From: Gemmataceae bacterium
GTDB taxonomy: Bacteria; Planctomycetota; Planctomycetia; Gemmatales; Gemmataceae
Length of the DNA stretch: 64,000 nucleotides
Direction: 5' to 3'
NCBI GenBank assembly: GCA_025055795.1
Contig: JANWVV010000005.1
Coordinates: forward strand, 62,001-126,000
Below, in pieces: positions 10,101-18,929 of this stretch; positions within the stretch are counted from its first letter, which is position 1; each line of letters begins with the position of its first letter. A program made the translations under genes and the position numbers. The notes under the pieces were generated by a model that saw only the letters and a program-made list of their open reading frames with translations, did not search any database and was not told where the DNA came from.

Positions 10101-11358
10101 ACAGTACTGTTTGCAGAGCTTTTTCGGCAGCGGATCGGTCACCTGTTTGTTCCAGACAGATTGCTCGGAGCAGGTGCAATTGGGTGTTCAAAGCGGATGA
10201 GCGTTGCACTTCCGCTTGCAAGGTTTCGATCTGCTGAAGGGCTTCACTCCACTTCTGATCGCGCATAGCCAGGCGGATTTGTAGGTACCGCCCGGGAACA
10301 GAAGCTGCCGAACGCTGCTGCAGACGCTGCAGGATTGCGGCTGTCCGTACCTTGTCCCCTTGCTGGATTAGCAAATCGGCCAGCGGAATAAGCAGATCCT
10401 GGGCCTCGGGTATCTGTCGCAATCCTTCTTCCAGGATGGCAATAGCAGCCGGCAGGTTCCCGCGACTGACTTCCAGCCACGACAGGGCACGCACCACCCG
10501 CAAGTCGCGTGGATACAACGCACGTGCTTCCCGCAGCAGGTATTGAGCAACGTCCCAACGGAAACGTTGTTGATAGATTTCTGCTAGTAGCAAGGCCGCG
10601 TCGAGATTTTCGGGATCCAATTCGCAGACTTTATATAGATGCTGAATGGCTAGAGTTGTGTCAGGGCGTCCGGCTGGCCCTTCAGCCTGAACGTACCATT
10701 CGAAGCGTGCTTTTGTCAGATGGGCGTTGGGATCTTCCGGCAGGGCAGCCACCATCTGTTCCAGGGTGGTTCGGGCACCGGCCACATCGTTCAGATTTCG
10801 CCATAACAACTGAGCCAGGCGTTGATAGCCCAAGAGCTCCTGTGGAGCTAGTTCCACGGCTTTTTCGTAACACTGACGGGCTTCCGTTAACCGGTTCAAG
10901 CCTGCCTGTGCAGCTCCAAGTTGTTGCCAAAGAAGTGGGTCTTGGGGGTAGATCTGCAACAGCTGCTCGGCATGGACCAGAGCATCGGAATATCGACCCA
11001 GACGTAAGGCCGTGGCCAGGGCTTCGCGGCGGATATCATGCCGTCCCGGCTCAAGGTTGAGTATGCGATCATACAAAAACAACACCTCGGCAAGGGCACG
11101 TCCACTGGTGGAACGCCGACGCAGCAATTCCGCCAGACGGATCTGCCCCTCTACATCTTGATTCCGGAACTCGAGGTATTGCCGGTAATAGTGGATGGCG
11201 GTATCCAAGCGTTGTTCCGCTTCAGCGCGTTGAGCTTGACGCCACAGGGCTGCTGGGATACGGTCTGCCTGGAGTTGATGCAGTCCCACCAACGCCCCAC
11301 AGCCTACAAGCACGACTAGAATTAATCGCAGCAGGAAAGATTTGTTGATCGTTGGCAT
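7153..11358 (-). CDS. Giant tetratricopeptide-repeat protein, membrane-anchored
   Basis: About 1400 residues, nearly all TPR-type helical repeats. I prefer the ATG at 11358 (PTINKSFLLRLILVVLVGCG follows it) over the frame start at 11382; AGGGA lies 10 nt upstream. The hydrophobic segment at residues 7-25 is a signal anchor with no clear lipobox. Recognisable TPR helices recur throughout, for example AIHYYRQYLEFRNQDVEG, ALVHAEQLLQIYPQDP, ARQCYEKAVELAPQEL, ALHALGQLYLDMGRFAEAA and AVREYEAILKDHPHHVI near the C-terminus. No enzymatic domain is visible. It is probably a periplasmic scaffold; planctomycete genomes encode many such proteins. It is transcribed convergently with the gene at 4672. Confidence 0.82.
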   Translation of the reverse strand: MPTINKSFLLRLILVVLVGCGALVGLHQLQADRIPAALWRQAQRAEAEQRLDTAIHYYRQYLEFRNQDVEGQIRLAELLRRRSTSGRALAEVLFLYDRILNLEPGRHDIRREALATALRLGRYSDALVHAEQLLQIYPQDPLLWQQLGAAQAGLNRLTEARQCYEKAVELAPQELLGYQRLAQLLWRNLNDVAGARTTLEQMVAALPEDPNAHLTKARFEWYVQAEGPAGRPDTTLAIQHLYKVCELDPENLDAALLLAEIYQQRFRWDVAQYLLREARALYPRDLRVVRALSWLEVSRGNLPAAIAILEEGLRQIPEAQDLLIPLADLLIQQGDKVRTAAILQRLQQRSAASVPGRYLQIRLAMRDQKWSEALQQIETLQAEVQRSSALNTQLHLLRAICLEQTGDRSAAEKALQTVLLAEPHNGQALHALGQLYLDMGRFAEAARVWEQAASSPYASGATIAHWIRFQLHQLRGQPGKAEQWRRLEHALESAASRFAPASSEPIILMAELLRVQGRATEALRRLRQELGRRPMDVRLWVSLVETTAQLHGSTAALAVLDEAQATCGDLPELRLCRATLIVQEPGQLRPLTPLCQHTESWTDADQIRLWYGLLDVFELTQDTSQVLSILEQLAQRRPQEPTLWLRLCQKAIDAGQMDLAERALHILRQRQGPDGDQVLLAEAWRVTRETATACLHRLQERFGALPRSADAAVALARIYDCLQEREQTGRLLAHAFQSQPTHFAATSAWLCHLLKQSNFTEAQAVIERLRHDPRWGVLPIRQLIQTVVAAVPEHQRAETLRLLRPLVEFQTGGLSWLGELAVRWHIPDSSALLREAVQQPTATPDDWLRLLRWEGLNALRIEQSKLSGPPLAVVCAVLLEMMPEARAQIQAWSAKLGPQERRLMIQTRLGLLLARQQTEAALALLAEYHARADLAPSEKNWSQRQLAYLYARQRSEAGRRHAAQLLDQISDDPGASADELRVTAQALATLSRFLEGESRQRALRRTVAALEAAWQKSKAPKDLYDLAQLYRLLGQRAESRRCLQTLLNNDPDNLHFLIAALDELTEAGEQAAAETFAQRLQQRHADDFRAVTALARHWCRTGQAEKARPWVERYLHAAETSTGDYWSRQAQVATLFDELARLPQVRQTPVGLALVQAAAERYTTLVPHQPEAAVGLAGILAYSGQVELAMEQLQRWDNYLSLTTRAAAAVAIARNARLTEVQATQLLQWIDACVQQEPASLTARLYRAEFFALRHDLDQAVREYEAILKDHPHHVIVLNNLAWLLSADPQRADRALQLVNRALEHVGLTGDLLDTRARARISLRQLNEAEQDLLEAIRLEATPLRYFHLAVLHLQHAPPKTAEASEAFARALARGLEERNVHPADLVYFRKLHTLQNTVQR

Positions 11359-11652
11359 CGATGAAGCATCCCTGCACAGCATGCTAGTCGGCTGCTAGCC
11401 TGCATGGCCGGGCAGGCGACTAGCACTTTCCCGAGTCTGTAGACCCGTATGCTACGTCGAACCAAGTGAAGGAATCAAGGCAAGATGGAAAGCCGTGGAT
11501 CTGGTTGCAACCGTAGGGTAGCAGTTAGTTGCCAGATCGGCAGGCTGTTGCCTTAACGGGAAAGACCACTTGGTGGCGAGGGAGAGGCGCTTCTGCAATA
11601 AGAGTTACAGAGCAACTTCCGCTAGTGGTTCAATTCAGCTTGGAAAGACAGG

Positions 11653-12753
11653 TCACTGCCGTGGTCCTTTGGTTTCAATGCCCTTGCGTGGCTGAGGTGC
11701 CATGGGCGTTCCCGACGCATCTTTGGAGGCATCTTGGGGAAGGAACTTGCCGGATTTCAAAAGCGGGATTAACGGTGTGATGATCTCTCCAGGCAAAACA
11801 TGGGTTTCGACACGTCCTGCCCGTGCAATGCACAGTCCCAGAACATTACCATCCAGGTCGACGACAGGGCCGCCGCAATCACTTGGCCGAAGAAACATAT
11901 CCGTCTGCAGGATCATCGGGAAACCGGTCCGACGGCCGGACAATTCCCCGCCCAATCTATTTTGGATTTCACTACGGTCTATTTCAGATGGCGACTTAAG
12001 TGTTGCTTCCACTGTCGCTTCCTTGCCATTGCGTAGATAAGTAATGGTGACTTTATCACCAGGCCGGGAGTTTTCCAGAGCATCCCTCAGAGCTTGGCGA
12101 CCGGGGGTGCGCTTGCCGTTGACGGCGATGATTATGTCACCTTCTTTCAAACCAGCTTTGGCGGCTGCGCTATCCCGTACCACTTGCATAATCTTGGCAC
12201 CGATGACTTGGCCCGTTTCGTCCGTAGGGTCGTCAGAAGTCATCAATATCCCTAGATGGCCGCGATTAAAATTATCAATTTGTGCATCTGACTTTGTCGG
12301 TTGACGGGTCGCTGCACTAACAATACCCACGGCAACAGGCTCACTACGGATATCCACCGCCGCCACCCATGCACCGGGCTTAACACGACGACTATCACCG
12401 AACTGCAAAGGCTTGAGATCACGCACATGCACGCGCAACATGGCCAGGTCCGTTTCCCGGTGCGTCCCGACTACCTGAGCAGGGTACTCGGTACCATCGC
12501 TAAAGCGGACTGTGATCTCGCCTTTGCCTCTCATTAGTTCGCTGGCCTTGGTTAAAATATACCCATCAGCCGAGACAATAGCTCCTAAGGCCACGTCCTG
12601 GTTATTGATGCGGATGCGTACGGTCGAATCCCGAACCGGTTCCACTACGCTGCGGAACGGAGTCAGCAACCGGCTGTTGTTCGATAACTGAGCCCAGGCC
12701 GGTGATGACCAGGCTGCTATCACTGCCACTATCATCGCTAAACGAACCATCAT
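11653..12753 (-). CDS. Catalytically degenerate HtrA-like protein with an inserted PDZ domain
   Basis: A 366-residue secreted protein (signal peptide about 1-21, cleavage near AWA-Q) with GGAGGGAG 9 nt before the ATG. Residues 35-150 follow the first barrel of S1C proteases (GAIVSADGYILTKASEL, TDLAMLRV), but the catalytic His position is Ser71. A PDZ domain spans about 165-255 (HLGILMTS, SAAAKAGLKEGDIIIAVNGK). Only after it come the strands that normally carry the active serine (ILQTDMFLRPSDCGGPVVDLDG), with Cys293 replacing Ser. Asp102 is retained. The PDZ thus interrupts the trypsin fold, and classical serine proteolysis is unlikely. It lies 170 bp downstream of an intact S1C gene on the same strand. 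A chaperone, adaptor or decoy role is inference. Confidence 0.85.
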   Translation of the reverse strand: MMVRLAMIVAVIAAWSSPAWAQLSNNSRLLTPFRSVVEPVRDSTVRIRINNQDVALGAIVSADGYILTKASELMRGKGEITVRFSDGTEYPAQVVGTHRETDLAMLRVHVRDLKPLQFGDSRRVKPGAWVAAVDIRSEPVAVGIVSAATRQPTKSDAQIDNFNRGHLGILMTSDDPTDETGQVIGAKIMQVVRDSAAAKAGLKEGDIIIAVNGKRTPGRQALRDALENSRPGDKVTITYLRNGKEATVEATLKSPSEIDRSEIQNRLGGELSGRRTGFPMILQTDMFLRPSDCGGPVVDLDGNVLGLCIARAGRVETHVLPGEIITPLIPLLKSGKFLPQDASKDASGTPMAPQPRKGIETKGPRQ

Positions 12754-12923
12754 CGTGTGCTCTCCCTCCTCCCGCTGGTTCAGTTAATAGATGCAAGGGC
12801 AACTTTAGGATCACAACACGCAATGGATTTCATCTGTGTAGCGGCTTTCTTGGGATTTTGTCTAGTATAACGGCATAGAGCCTGCTTGCAGGAAAGCGTT
12901 TGCATTCCTGGACCGGTGGCATC

Positions 12924-13976
12924 CTATTGCCTACGGCCAAGGGTAACTCGAAGGGTCATGATGGTAACGCCACGACGGATAGTTAGTTGAACCTCGTCCC
13001 CGGGTCGGTGTTGCGCCATCAATTCACGAAATTGCTTGACGGATTTTACTGTCTTGCCGTTGAACTTGACGATGGTGTCACCAGCTTTGAGACCGGCCTT
13101 GCCGGCGGGCGTGCTTGGGTCGACGTCTTCGGTGATCCAAGCGTCGTCCTCGTCATCCTCGGGGAAGACCACGCCCAGAAAAGGCTGACCCCGTTGGTTG
13201 GCTCGGCCAGCTACTTCGCCGCCTTCCAAACGCTGCCAGTCAGTCAGGAACTTTTCGATAGGGATATGAATGTTTTGATTAAGAGTGAAACCAATGCGGC
13301 TGTGAATCCCAACCACCCGTCCTTCCAAATCAAAAAGTGGGCCACCTGAATCGCCGCCGACCAAGGCACAGTTAGTACGAATCAGATCATTTGTTAGATT
13401 TTCCACGCGGCCAAGGCGAGCTACCGGTGGTCGCTTGTCCTTCGGGCCACCCGGATGACCCAGAGCAACCACCCATTGCCCCCGGCGTAGCTGCTGCGAT
13501 TTTCCCAATGGGGCCACCGGCCATTTGCCATCGATTGGTCCTGGATCGGTAATCTGTACCATTCCCGCATCAGTGGACGGGTTAATCCCCAAAGTTTTGG
13601 CATTGACTAGGCGGCCGTCCCACAGCATGACCTTGCACTTACGTCCCGCCTTGTAAGGTCCTAGTCTGCCCATAGGGCCCTCACCAGAGATGACATGAGC
13701 GGCTGTCAAAACCAAGCCATCTTCTCGCACAATTACGCCGCTTCCTGCTCCGAAATCGATAAGGACGCACACAGTAAGGGGCGTACATTTTTCTACCACC
13801 TGTTGGACACGCGTCTGAAGAGCTCGTAATTCGGCGACGTCGTTAGGAAAGTCAACGCGATCAATAGGCCAACTTGGCGTATCAGCTCCCACAGATGAAG
13901 TGAGGGGGAATAGCATCGTCCCTGCTACTATCCCCAACCAGACTTGTAGGAATCGTTTGCGCAAACTATGTACCAT
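12924..13976 (-). CDS. HtrA-like (S1C) serine protease with PDZ domain
   Basis: A 350-residue secreted protease with a signal peptide (about 1-31) and AAGGAG 6 nt before the ATG. The triad is intact: His94 (VLTAAHVI), Asp136 (STDAGMVQI) and Ser210 (GGDSGGPL). A single C-terminal PDZ lies at about 265-348 (STPAGKAGLKAGDTIVKFNGK). The order is the usual protease then PDZ, unlike the next gene. HtrA-family proteins act in periplasmic protein quality control. Spacing and orientation suggest co-transcription with the degenerate paralogue at 11653 (inference). An acidic stretch (EDDEDD, 273-278) precedes the PDZ. Confidence 0.9.
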   Translation of the reverse strand: MVHSLRKRFLQVWLGIVAGTMLFPLTSSVGADTPSWPIDRVDFPNDVAELRALQTRVQQVVEKCTPLTVCVLIDFGAGSGVIVREDGLVLTAAHVISGEGPMGRLGPYKAGRKCKVMLWDGRLVNAKTLGINPSTDAGMVQITDPGPIDGKWPVAPLGKSQQLRRGQWVVALGHPGGPKDKRPPVARLGRVENLTNDLIRTNCALVGGDSGGPLFDLEGRVVGIHSRIGFTLNQNIHIPIEKFLTDWQRLEGGEVAGRANQRGQPFLGVVFPEDDEDDAWITEDVDPSTPAGKAGLKAGDTIVKFNGKTVKSVKQFRELMAQHRPGDEVQLTIRRGVTIMTLRVTLGRRQ

Positions 13977-14252
13977 GTTGACTCCTTACCGTTAAGGTTG
14001 CCCTATAGCGGAGCCGCCTTTCCACGCAGGTACAGGAACGGATCAGGGAGTTAACCGTAGAAAAACTTCATTGTACTTACTACCATTTTTCGCACTAGAA
14101 CGGGCTAATGCAATCCCTCATGAACCCTTACAGCCGCAATTTTCTTGTCTTTACCGCTGAGATTGCCGGACAAAATCAAGGATTGGCTCTCGCGTGATGG
14201 GCATATTGGTAATGATAGTTTGCAAAATGACCATCCGTGACTTGGATCATAA

Positions 14253-15377
14253 TCATTCGGACCTTTTTATTTTGGTAATCGATGATTCTAAGCGGTCGGT
14301 ACCCAGGGTTAAGAGTTGTGGGCCTGATGGGGGAGGGGAGCTAACCCACCGTCCGACCTGTCCGCCACCACCTGGAACGCCGGGAACCAGACCACGGGTG
14401 AGGATGTACCAGCAAAAGTAACAATGATTACTGGTGGCTCCGGGTAACGCTTGAGGATCACGGGCCAAAATCTGATCGCGCAACGCACTCAGACCAGAGC
14501 GGAAAATTGTTCCGACAACCGGATGGCGTCGGGCCCGACGGATGATTGTCCGTACGTCGTCGCGATAAATGTTCCCAATAGTTAGCTGGTCCAGATCGGA
14601 AGCAAATCCACAGCAGGGTTTGACATCGCCCCGTGGATTAACCACCAGAGCCTGTCCGGGGCCTTCGCAATAATCCTCCTGGAACCACTGACCGTCCCAT
14701 GGCTGGCCCGGGAGTTTTTCGGCCCGCTCCACCAACGCTAGGTGATTCCAGCACAAAGTCATAGTTAGGGAATCGCTAACTAATATGTAACGGTTAAGCA
14801 ACTCTGACCACTGCACATCGGCATCCAAAGCTTGTGCCAGACGTCGGATGGGCTCCAAACCTTGGTGCGGATCCCGACTCGTGTAGCTCAAGGACAAGAC
14901 CGTATCGCTTGCAAATATCTCGCGCACGATCCGGCAGAAGGCAGCTAGTTTGTCCGTATGGATTCCGTGGAATTTATCGACTGAAAGGCCAATTTTCCCC
15001 GTAAACCCGGCTCGCCGTAGATCGGTGAGGACCTGCCGCAAACTAGGTTCATCCGAATACCAAACCCCATTAGTCATCAACTTGTCGAAGCGATATCCGA
15101 GATGGGCGGCCCGATAAGTTACGGAAACTAGAAAATCGGGACACAGAAAAGGCTCGCCACCGGTAAAGCCCAAGCGGTGGATTCCCACCGTAGAGGCTTG
15201 CTCGAGAAAACGAATGGCCGCATTTGTATCCAGTCGATCGGTCCACTCGATCGGTACACAACAATGAGGACACGACAAATTGCATTGGTAGGTAGGAGCA
15301 AACGATAGATAGTCGGGGGCGAACGTCCTTCGCCGTCGTGGAAATCCCTGGTTGGAGCGGAAAAAGTCGCGACTCAT
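14253..15377 (-). CDS. Radical SAM protein with SPASM-like C-terminal cysteines
   Basis: A 374-residue protein. The radical SAM cluster motif is C32-X3-C36-X2-C39 (CNLSCPHC), followed by the SAM-binding GGEPF at 73-77 and SVDKFH further on. A C-terminal SPASM/twitch-like set (CEGPGQALVVNPRGDVKPCC, then HCYFCWYI) should hold an auxiliary Fe-S cluster. SPASM enzymes modify peptides, mature enzymes or act on small molecules. No precursor peptide or dedicated partner is recognisable beside it, so the substrate is open. The last ~45 residues (GVPGGGGQVG, SSPPPSGP) are low complexity and may be an unstructured tail. Confidence 0.85.
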   Translation of the reverse strand: MSRDFFRSNQGFPRRRRTFAPDYLSFAPTYQCNLSCPHCCVPIEWTDRLDTNAAIRFLEQASTVGIHRLGFTGGEPFLCPDFLVSVTYRAAHLGYRFDKLMTNGVWYSDEPSLRQVLTDLRRAGFTGKIGLSVDKFHGIHTDKLAAFCRIVREIFASDTVLSLSYTSRDPHQGLEPIRRLAQALDADVQWSELLNRYILVSDSLTMTLCWNHLALVERAEKLPGQPWDGQWFQEDYCEGPGQALVVNPRGDVKPCCGFASDLDQLTIGNIYRDDVRTIIRRARRHPVVGTIFRSGLSALRDQILARDPQALPGATSNHCYFCWYILTRGLVPGVPGGGGQVGRWVSSPPPSGPQLLTLGTDRLESSITKIKRSE

Positions 15378-15676
15378 ACGAGTACCAGCTAGCCGTGTAA
15401 AAAAGCTGCTGATATTGACCTAACAAACCCATGATAAAAGGGAAATGGGTATTGAATTTCGTTCACTTTGTATACTATAATATACTATGCGGATAGATAG
15501 CGAGAGGTGATAAACGGGATAAAAGAGGGGACGGTATGGCGAGAATCGGGCTAATGTTTGTGGGAGTATTGTCTGAGGTGCGGATTTGGGAAGCTATCAT
15601 TTACCGAACATAATCATCATTATCGGACATTCCGCCGTACCTTTCGCTTCTTCATTGCTTGGCTGCTAAACACACC
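15378..15676. other. Intergenic region with tandem AT-rich repeat
   Basis: A 299-bp spacer upstream of the radical SAM gene. Two exact TATACTAT units at 15471-15478 and 15481-15488 are spaced exactly 10 bp apart, one helical turn, about 100 bp upstream of that gene's start. No other element was found. Confidence 0.4.
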
Positions 15677-15940
15677 TTAATGAATTATACGAAACTCACC
15701 AAAACCCTCGTCGGGTACGTCGCAACTCTCCTCCCCTCGAATGAATCCCACCATGGACTGACGCAGTTCCTGCAAATAGCCGTTAACGACACTCTCGGGG
15801 CCTTCTGCGAGCAGCTGCACTCGGCCATCGGCCAGGTTACGCACCCACCCTCGTACCCCATGTTTACGTGCCAAACCAGCCGCTGTTGCTCGAAAGCCGA
15901 CACCTTGGACCCGACCCCGGAAATAAACCATCTTCGCCAT
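15677..15940 (-). CDS. acyP: Acylphosphatase
   Basis: A complete 87-residue acylphosphatase, which hydrolyses the carboxyl-phosphate bond of acyl phosphates. The signature GRVQGVGFRATA is at residues 9-20, giving catalytic Arg17, with catalytic Asn35 in GWVRN. The C-terminal EFRI strand is normal. Length equals the family norm. AAGGAA precedes the ATG. It begins 26 bp after the stop of the FAD oxidoreductase gene on the same strand, so the two are probably co-transcribed, although no metabolic link is evident. Confidence 0.95.
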   Translation of the reverse strand: MAKMVYFRGRVQGVGFRATAAGLARKHGVRGWVRNLADGRVQLLAEGPESVVNGYLQELRQSMVGFIRGEESCDVPDEGFGEFRIIH

Positions 15941-15966
15941 TGTTCTGTTCCTTCATTAATGCTCAT

Positions 15967-17553
15967 TTAGCCGTCTCGTAGTATTTCCCGGGCGGCATTG
16001 TATCCGCACGCTCCCATGACTCCACCCCCGGGGTGGGTAGCTGCTCCACACAGATACAGTCCGCGGATCGGCGTCCGGTAATCGGCATATCCGCCGACTG
16101 GACGAAAACTGAACAATTGATGCAAACTCATGGCTCCTTGCATGATGTTTCCACCTGTTATGCCCCATAACCTTTCCATATCAGGTGGAGAAATGACGAG
16201 GCGGTGGAGAACACTGGCTTTAAATCCGGGTGCATATTCTTCCATGATGTCAAAACAACGGTCAGCAAAACGATCTCTCTCTTGCTCCCATGTCGTGCCC
16301 TTCAAGTGATAGGGAGCATATTGCACGAACATGCTTAAAATGTGTTTTCCCGGGGGAGCCAGAGAATCATCCAGTGCTGTAGCCATCGTGCATTCCAGCA
16401 TTGGGTTATGGGCCCAGCGACCATACTTGGCGTCGTCGTAAGCCCGCTCGATGTAATCTAGATCTGGGCAAATGTGCATAGTGCCATGATGGTGCGGTCC
16501 AACACCCTCACTAGGCAAGCAGCGGAAATTGGGAGGACGGTCCAAAGCAACGTTGATTTTTACTGTGGCGGAGCTGTAATCGATACGCCGAACAGCTTCA
16601 ACAAATTCGGGTGGTAGTTCTTTTTCCTCTACTAACCGTAAGAATGTGACGTGCGCGTCGGCATTCGAAGCCACACGGGGAGCGTGCAATTCCGTGCCGT
16701 CCCTAAGTACGACCCCGTGCACCCGTCCGTTACGGACCAAAATACGAATCACCTCGGCTTGGGTACGTATTTCAGCACCATAGCTGCGGGCCGCGGACGC
16801 CAAGCTGTGGGCGATCATCCCCATCCCACCCCGGACATACCCCCACACGCCCCGTACCCCGTCGCATTCTCCCATCACATGATGAAACAGAACATAGGCA
16901 GTGCCTGGTTGTGAGGGCGATGCAAATGCTCCAATGACGGCATCGGTGGCCAACGTAGCTTTCAATGGTTCAGATTCGAACCAGCGTTCCAAAATGGGAC
17001 GGGCCGCGGCCGTGAGGATTTCCACCGCTTCGTTAGCAACAGGTATACCCAATCGCTGGAAGCGTCTTCCGATCTGGAGGATTTTCCACAGGTTGCCCGG
17101 CCGCCAGGAAAAAGGATTGGGTGGGGTCTGCAGTAGCAGGGGCTCCAGAAAGTTAGCGACCCGGGTTAGCATTTCCTCATAACGCGGGTAATTTTCAGCG
17201 TCCCGGGTAGAAAATTTGGCAATCTCACGCAACGTAATAGTGCGATCCGGACCCATCAGTAGATAGCGTCCATCGGGCAATGGCGTAAATGAGGATGGGT
17301 TACGCGGTATCATTTGAAAACCATGACGCTTCAAGTCGAGATCGCGAATGATTTCTGGCCGCAGAAGGCTGTTAACATAAGCAGCTGTGGAAACTTTAAA
17401 CCCCGGCCAAAGCTCCTCCGTGATACAGCAGCCGCCGAGAATTTCACGACGCTCCAAAACAAGCACCCGCCGACCTGCTTTGGCCAGATAAGCGGCACAC
17501 ACCAGACCATTGTGACCGCCCCCTATGATGATAACGTCATACTGTGAAGTCAT
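15967..17553 (-). CDS. FAD-dependent oxidoreductase, phytoene-desaturase/PYROXD2-like
   Basis: A 528-residue flavoprotein. The N-terminal dinucleotide motif is IIIGGGHNGLVCAAYLAKAG (GxGxxG, residues 8-27), followed by VLVLERREILGGCC. The C-terminal FAD motif is GLYLCGAATHPGGGVMGACG. Overall pattern and length fit the phytoene dehydrogenase-like group that includes PYROXD2 and retinol saturase homologues, rather than the carotenoid biosynthetic CrtI group. No crt genes adjoin it. The substrate is unknown. It is the first gene of a probable two-gene unit with acylphosphatase. Confidence 0.85.
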   Translation of the reverse strand: MTSQYDVIIIGGGHNGLVCAAYLAKAGRRVLVLERREILGGCCITEELWPGFKVSTAAYVNSLLRPEIIRDLDLKRHGFQMIPRNPSSFTPLPDGRYLLMGPDRTITLREIAKFSTRDAENYPRYEEMLTRVANFLEPLLLQTPPNPFSWRPGNLWKILQIGRRFQRLGIPVANEAVEILTAAARPILERWFESEPLKATLATDAVIGAFASPSQPGTAYVLFHHVMGECDGVRGVWGYVRGGMGMIAHSLASAARSYGAEIRTQAEVIRILVRNGRVHGVVLRDGTELHAPRVASNADAHVTFLRLVEEKELPPEFVEAVRRIDYSSATVKINVALDRPPNFRCLPSEGVGPHHHGTMHICPDLDYIERAYDDAKYGRWAHNPMLECTMATALDDSLAPPGKHILSMFVQYAPYHLKGTTWEQERDRFADRCFDIMEEYAPGFKASVLHRLVISPPDMERLWGITGGNIMQGAMSLHQLFSFRPVGGYADYRTPIRGLYLCGAATHPGGGVMGACGYNAAREILRDG

Positions 17554-17663
17554 AGATCACCCACCCCTCTGCCCTGCAGTCGGTTCCTGAAGATTTCGAG
17601 AGCCGTCCGTACATTCCCCGAGTATCAGGTCAGGTGCCGTGACATTCACAGTGATAGTGGGGC

Positions 17664-17694
17664 AAAACGAAAAAGCCCACCGCTTAAGCGATGG
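17664..17694 (-). terminator. Rho-independent terminator of the DUF1559 gene
   Basis: On the minus strand, the 7-bp stem CCATCGC / GCGGTGG (one G-T pair) with a TTAA loop is followed by GCTTTTTCGTTTT. It lies about 70 bp after the stop codon of the DUF1559 gene. Geometry and T-tract are typical of an intrinsic terminator. Confidence 0.8.
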
Positions 17695-17765
17695 AGCCAT
17701 TGCTACCTGTTATCAAAGCCATACTAGAGTGAAACTTCAGCCATGCTTGGGATCTGGAGCGGTAC

Positions 17766-18749
17766 TCACTCGTTCACGACTATTTCGCCATTTGCTCGCG
17801 TGCACCAGGCAGCAAAAGTGGTCACTGAGATGGTAGCGCGCAGGTAGCGAACGGAACCGTCTCCGTATAAGGCGTTCAAGCCAGCCGTATGGAACGAATA
17901 GGGTGCACTACTCCCCTCGGTGCCGAAAACGGGATCGGGATAGGTGGTATAGTTGTAGCCGTTGGTGCACCCCGCAGCGCAACTGCCGGGATAGCCAGCG
18001 CCATCACTACTTGAGGGCAAATAGTCGAGGTCGGAAGCGGGTCGGGCCCAGCCACCTCCATTGACTTTCAGACCGGGAGGAGTACCAAAAGGCCGACCTA
18101 AGCGATAGATTTGCGGTCGACCCGCTGATTCCACCAGTAGAAAGGTGTTTGATAGTCCATCCGTGACATCACCCACCCGTACACGGGCATTCTTCTGGAA
18201 TATGCCCGGTATAGCACGTCCTGTGGTATTAACGTTGGTCGCAAGGGGAGAAATACCGGTTACCGCTGCGTAGTCACTCACAGCAATAACATTCCACTGA
18301 TTGGTTTGCGGATCACCGTCCTTACGGTCCGGATCAGGTGTTGAGGGACATTGGAGGATCCGTATTGGTACCGAGGTTAATGGCAAATTGTTCTGCCCAA
18401 CCCAGGTTTGCGTCAAATCATAGTTCCGACGTAAATTATCCTGCTCGATGTAAGGAAGGATGAAGATCGTCCAGCTCACCCGAGGTTGCGTCGTAACCCC
18501 TGTCGGCCGGATGCTGGTCGGAAACGTGCCGTGAGCACTTTCGTAGTTCAGAATTGCTAAGCCAGTTTGTTTCAAATTATTCTGACATGTGGTGCGTGCC
18601 GCTGCTTCCCGAACCTTTTGTACCGCTGGTAGCAGTAACCCTATCAGTACGGCAATGATGGCGATAACGACCAACAGTTCAACCAAAGTAAACGCTCGCT
18701 TTTTGGACGTCCTAGCATCGATCCCATAGGTTACTACGCCTGAAAACAT
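17766..18749 (-). CDS. DUF1559 type-II pseudopilin-like protein
   Basis: 327 residues from the ATG at 18749, chosen because AAAGGAG sits just upstream. The type-IV/II prepilin signal is KKRAFTLVELLVVIAIIAVL: cleavage should fall between Ala19 and Phe20, with the conserved Glu24 at +5. The C-terminal H-X9-DG signature of DUF1559 starts at His287 (HTAGLNALYGDG). DUF1559 proteins are greatly expanded in planctomycetes and are presumed to be surface pseudopilin-like proteins. No pilus assembly gene is nearby, so processing would rely on a peptidase encoded elsewhere. A strong terminator follows. Confidence 0.95.
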   Translation of the reverse strand: MFSGVVTYGIDARTSKKRAFTLVELLVVIAIIAVLIGLLLPAVQKVREAAARTTCQNNLKQTGLAILNYESAHGTFPTSIRPTGVTTQPRVSWTIFILPYIEQDNLRRNYDLTQTWVGQNNLPLTSVPIRILQCPSTPDPDRKDGDPQTNQWNVIAVSDYAAVTGISPLATNVNTTGRAIPGIFQKNARVRVGDVTDGLSNTFLLVESAGRPQIYRLGRPFGTPPGLKVNGGGWARPASDLDYLPSSSDGAGYPGSCAAGCTNGYNYTTYPDPVFGTEGSSAPYSFHTAGLNALYGDGSVRYLRATISVTTFAAWCTRANGEIVVNE

Positions 18750-18929
18750 CACATTTCTCCTTTCATTAAAAAACAAAGTTGCATTTTACAGCACAAACAT
18801 ACACAACTAAATTGCTTAATTTTTCTCAAAACTGCGACTGCACGATTGCCAGAAATAAATCATAATGTCGATGGTATTAATCATCTTTATTTCTATGATG
18901 TCATACTCTACTATCGGAAGCAGAAATAG

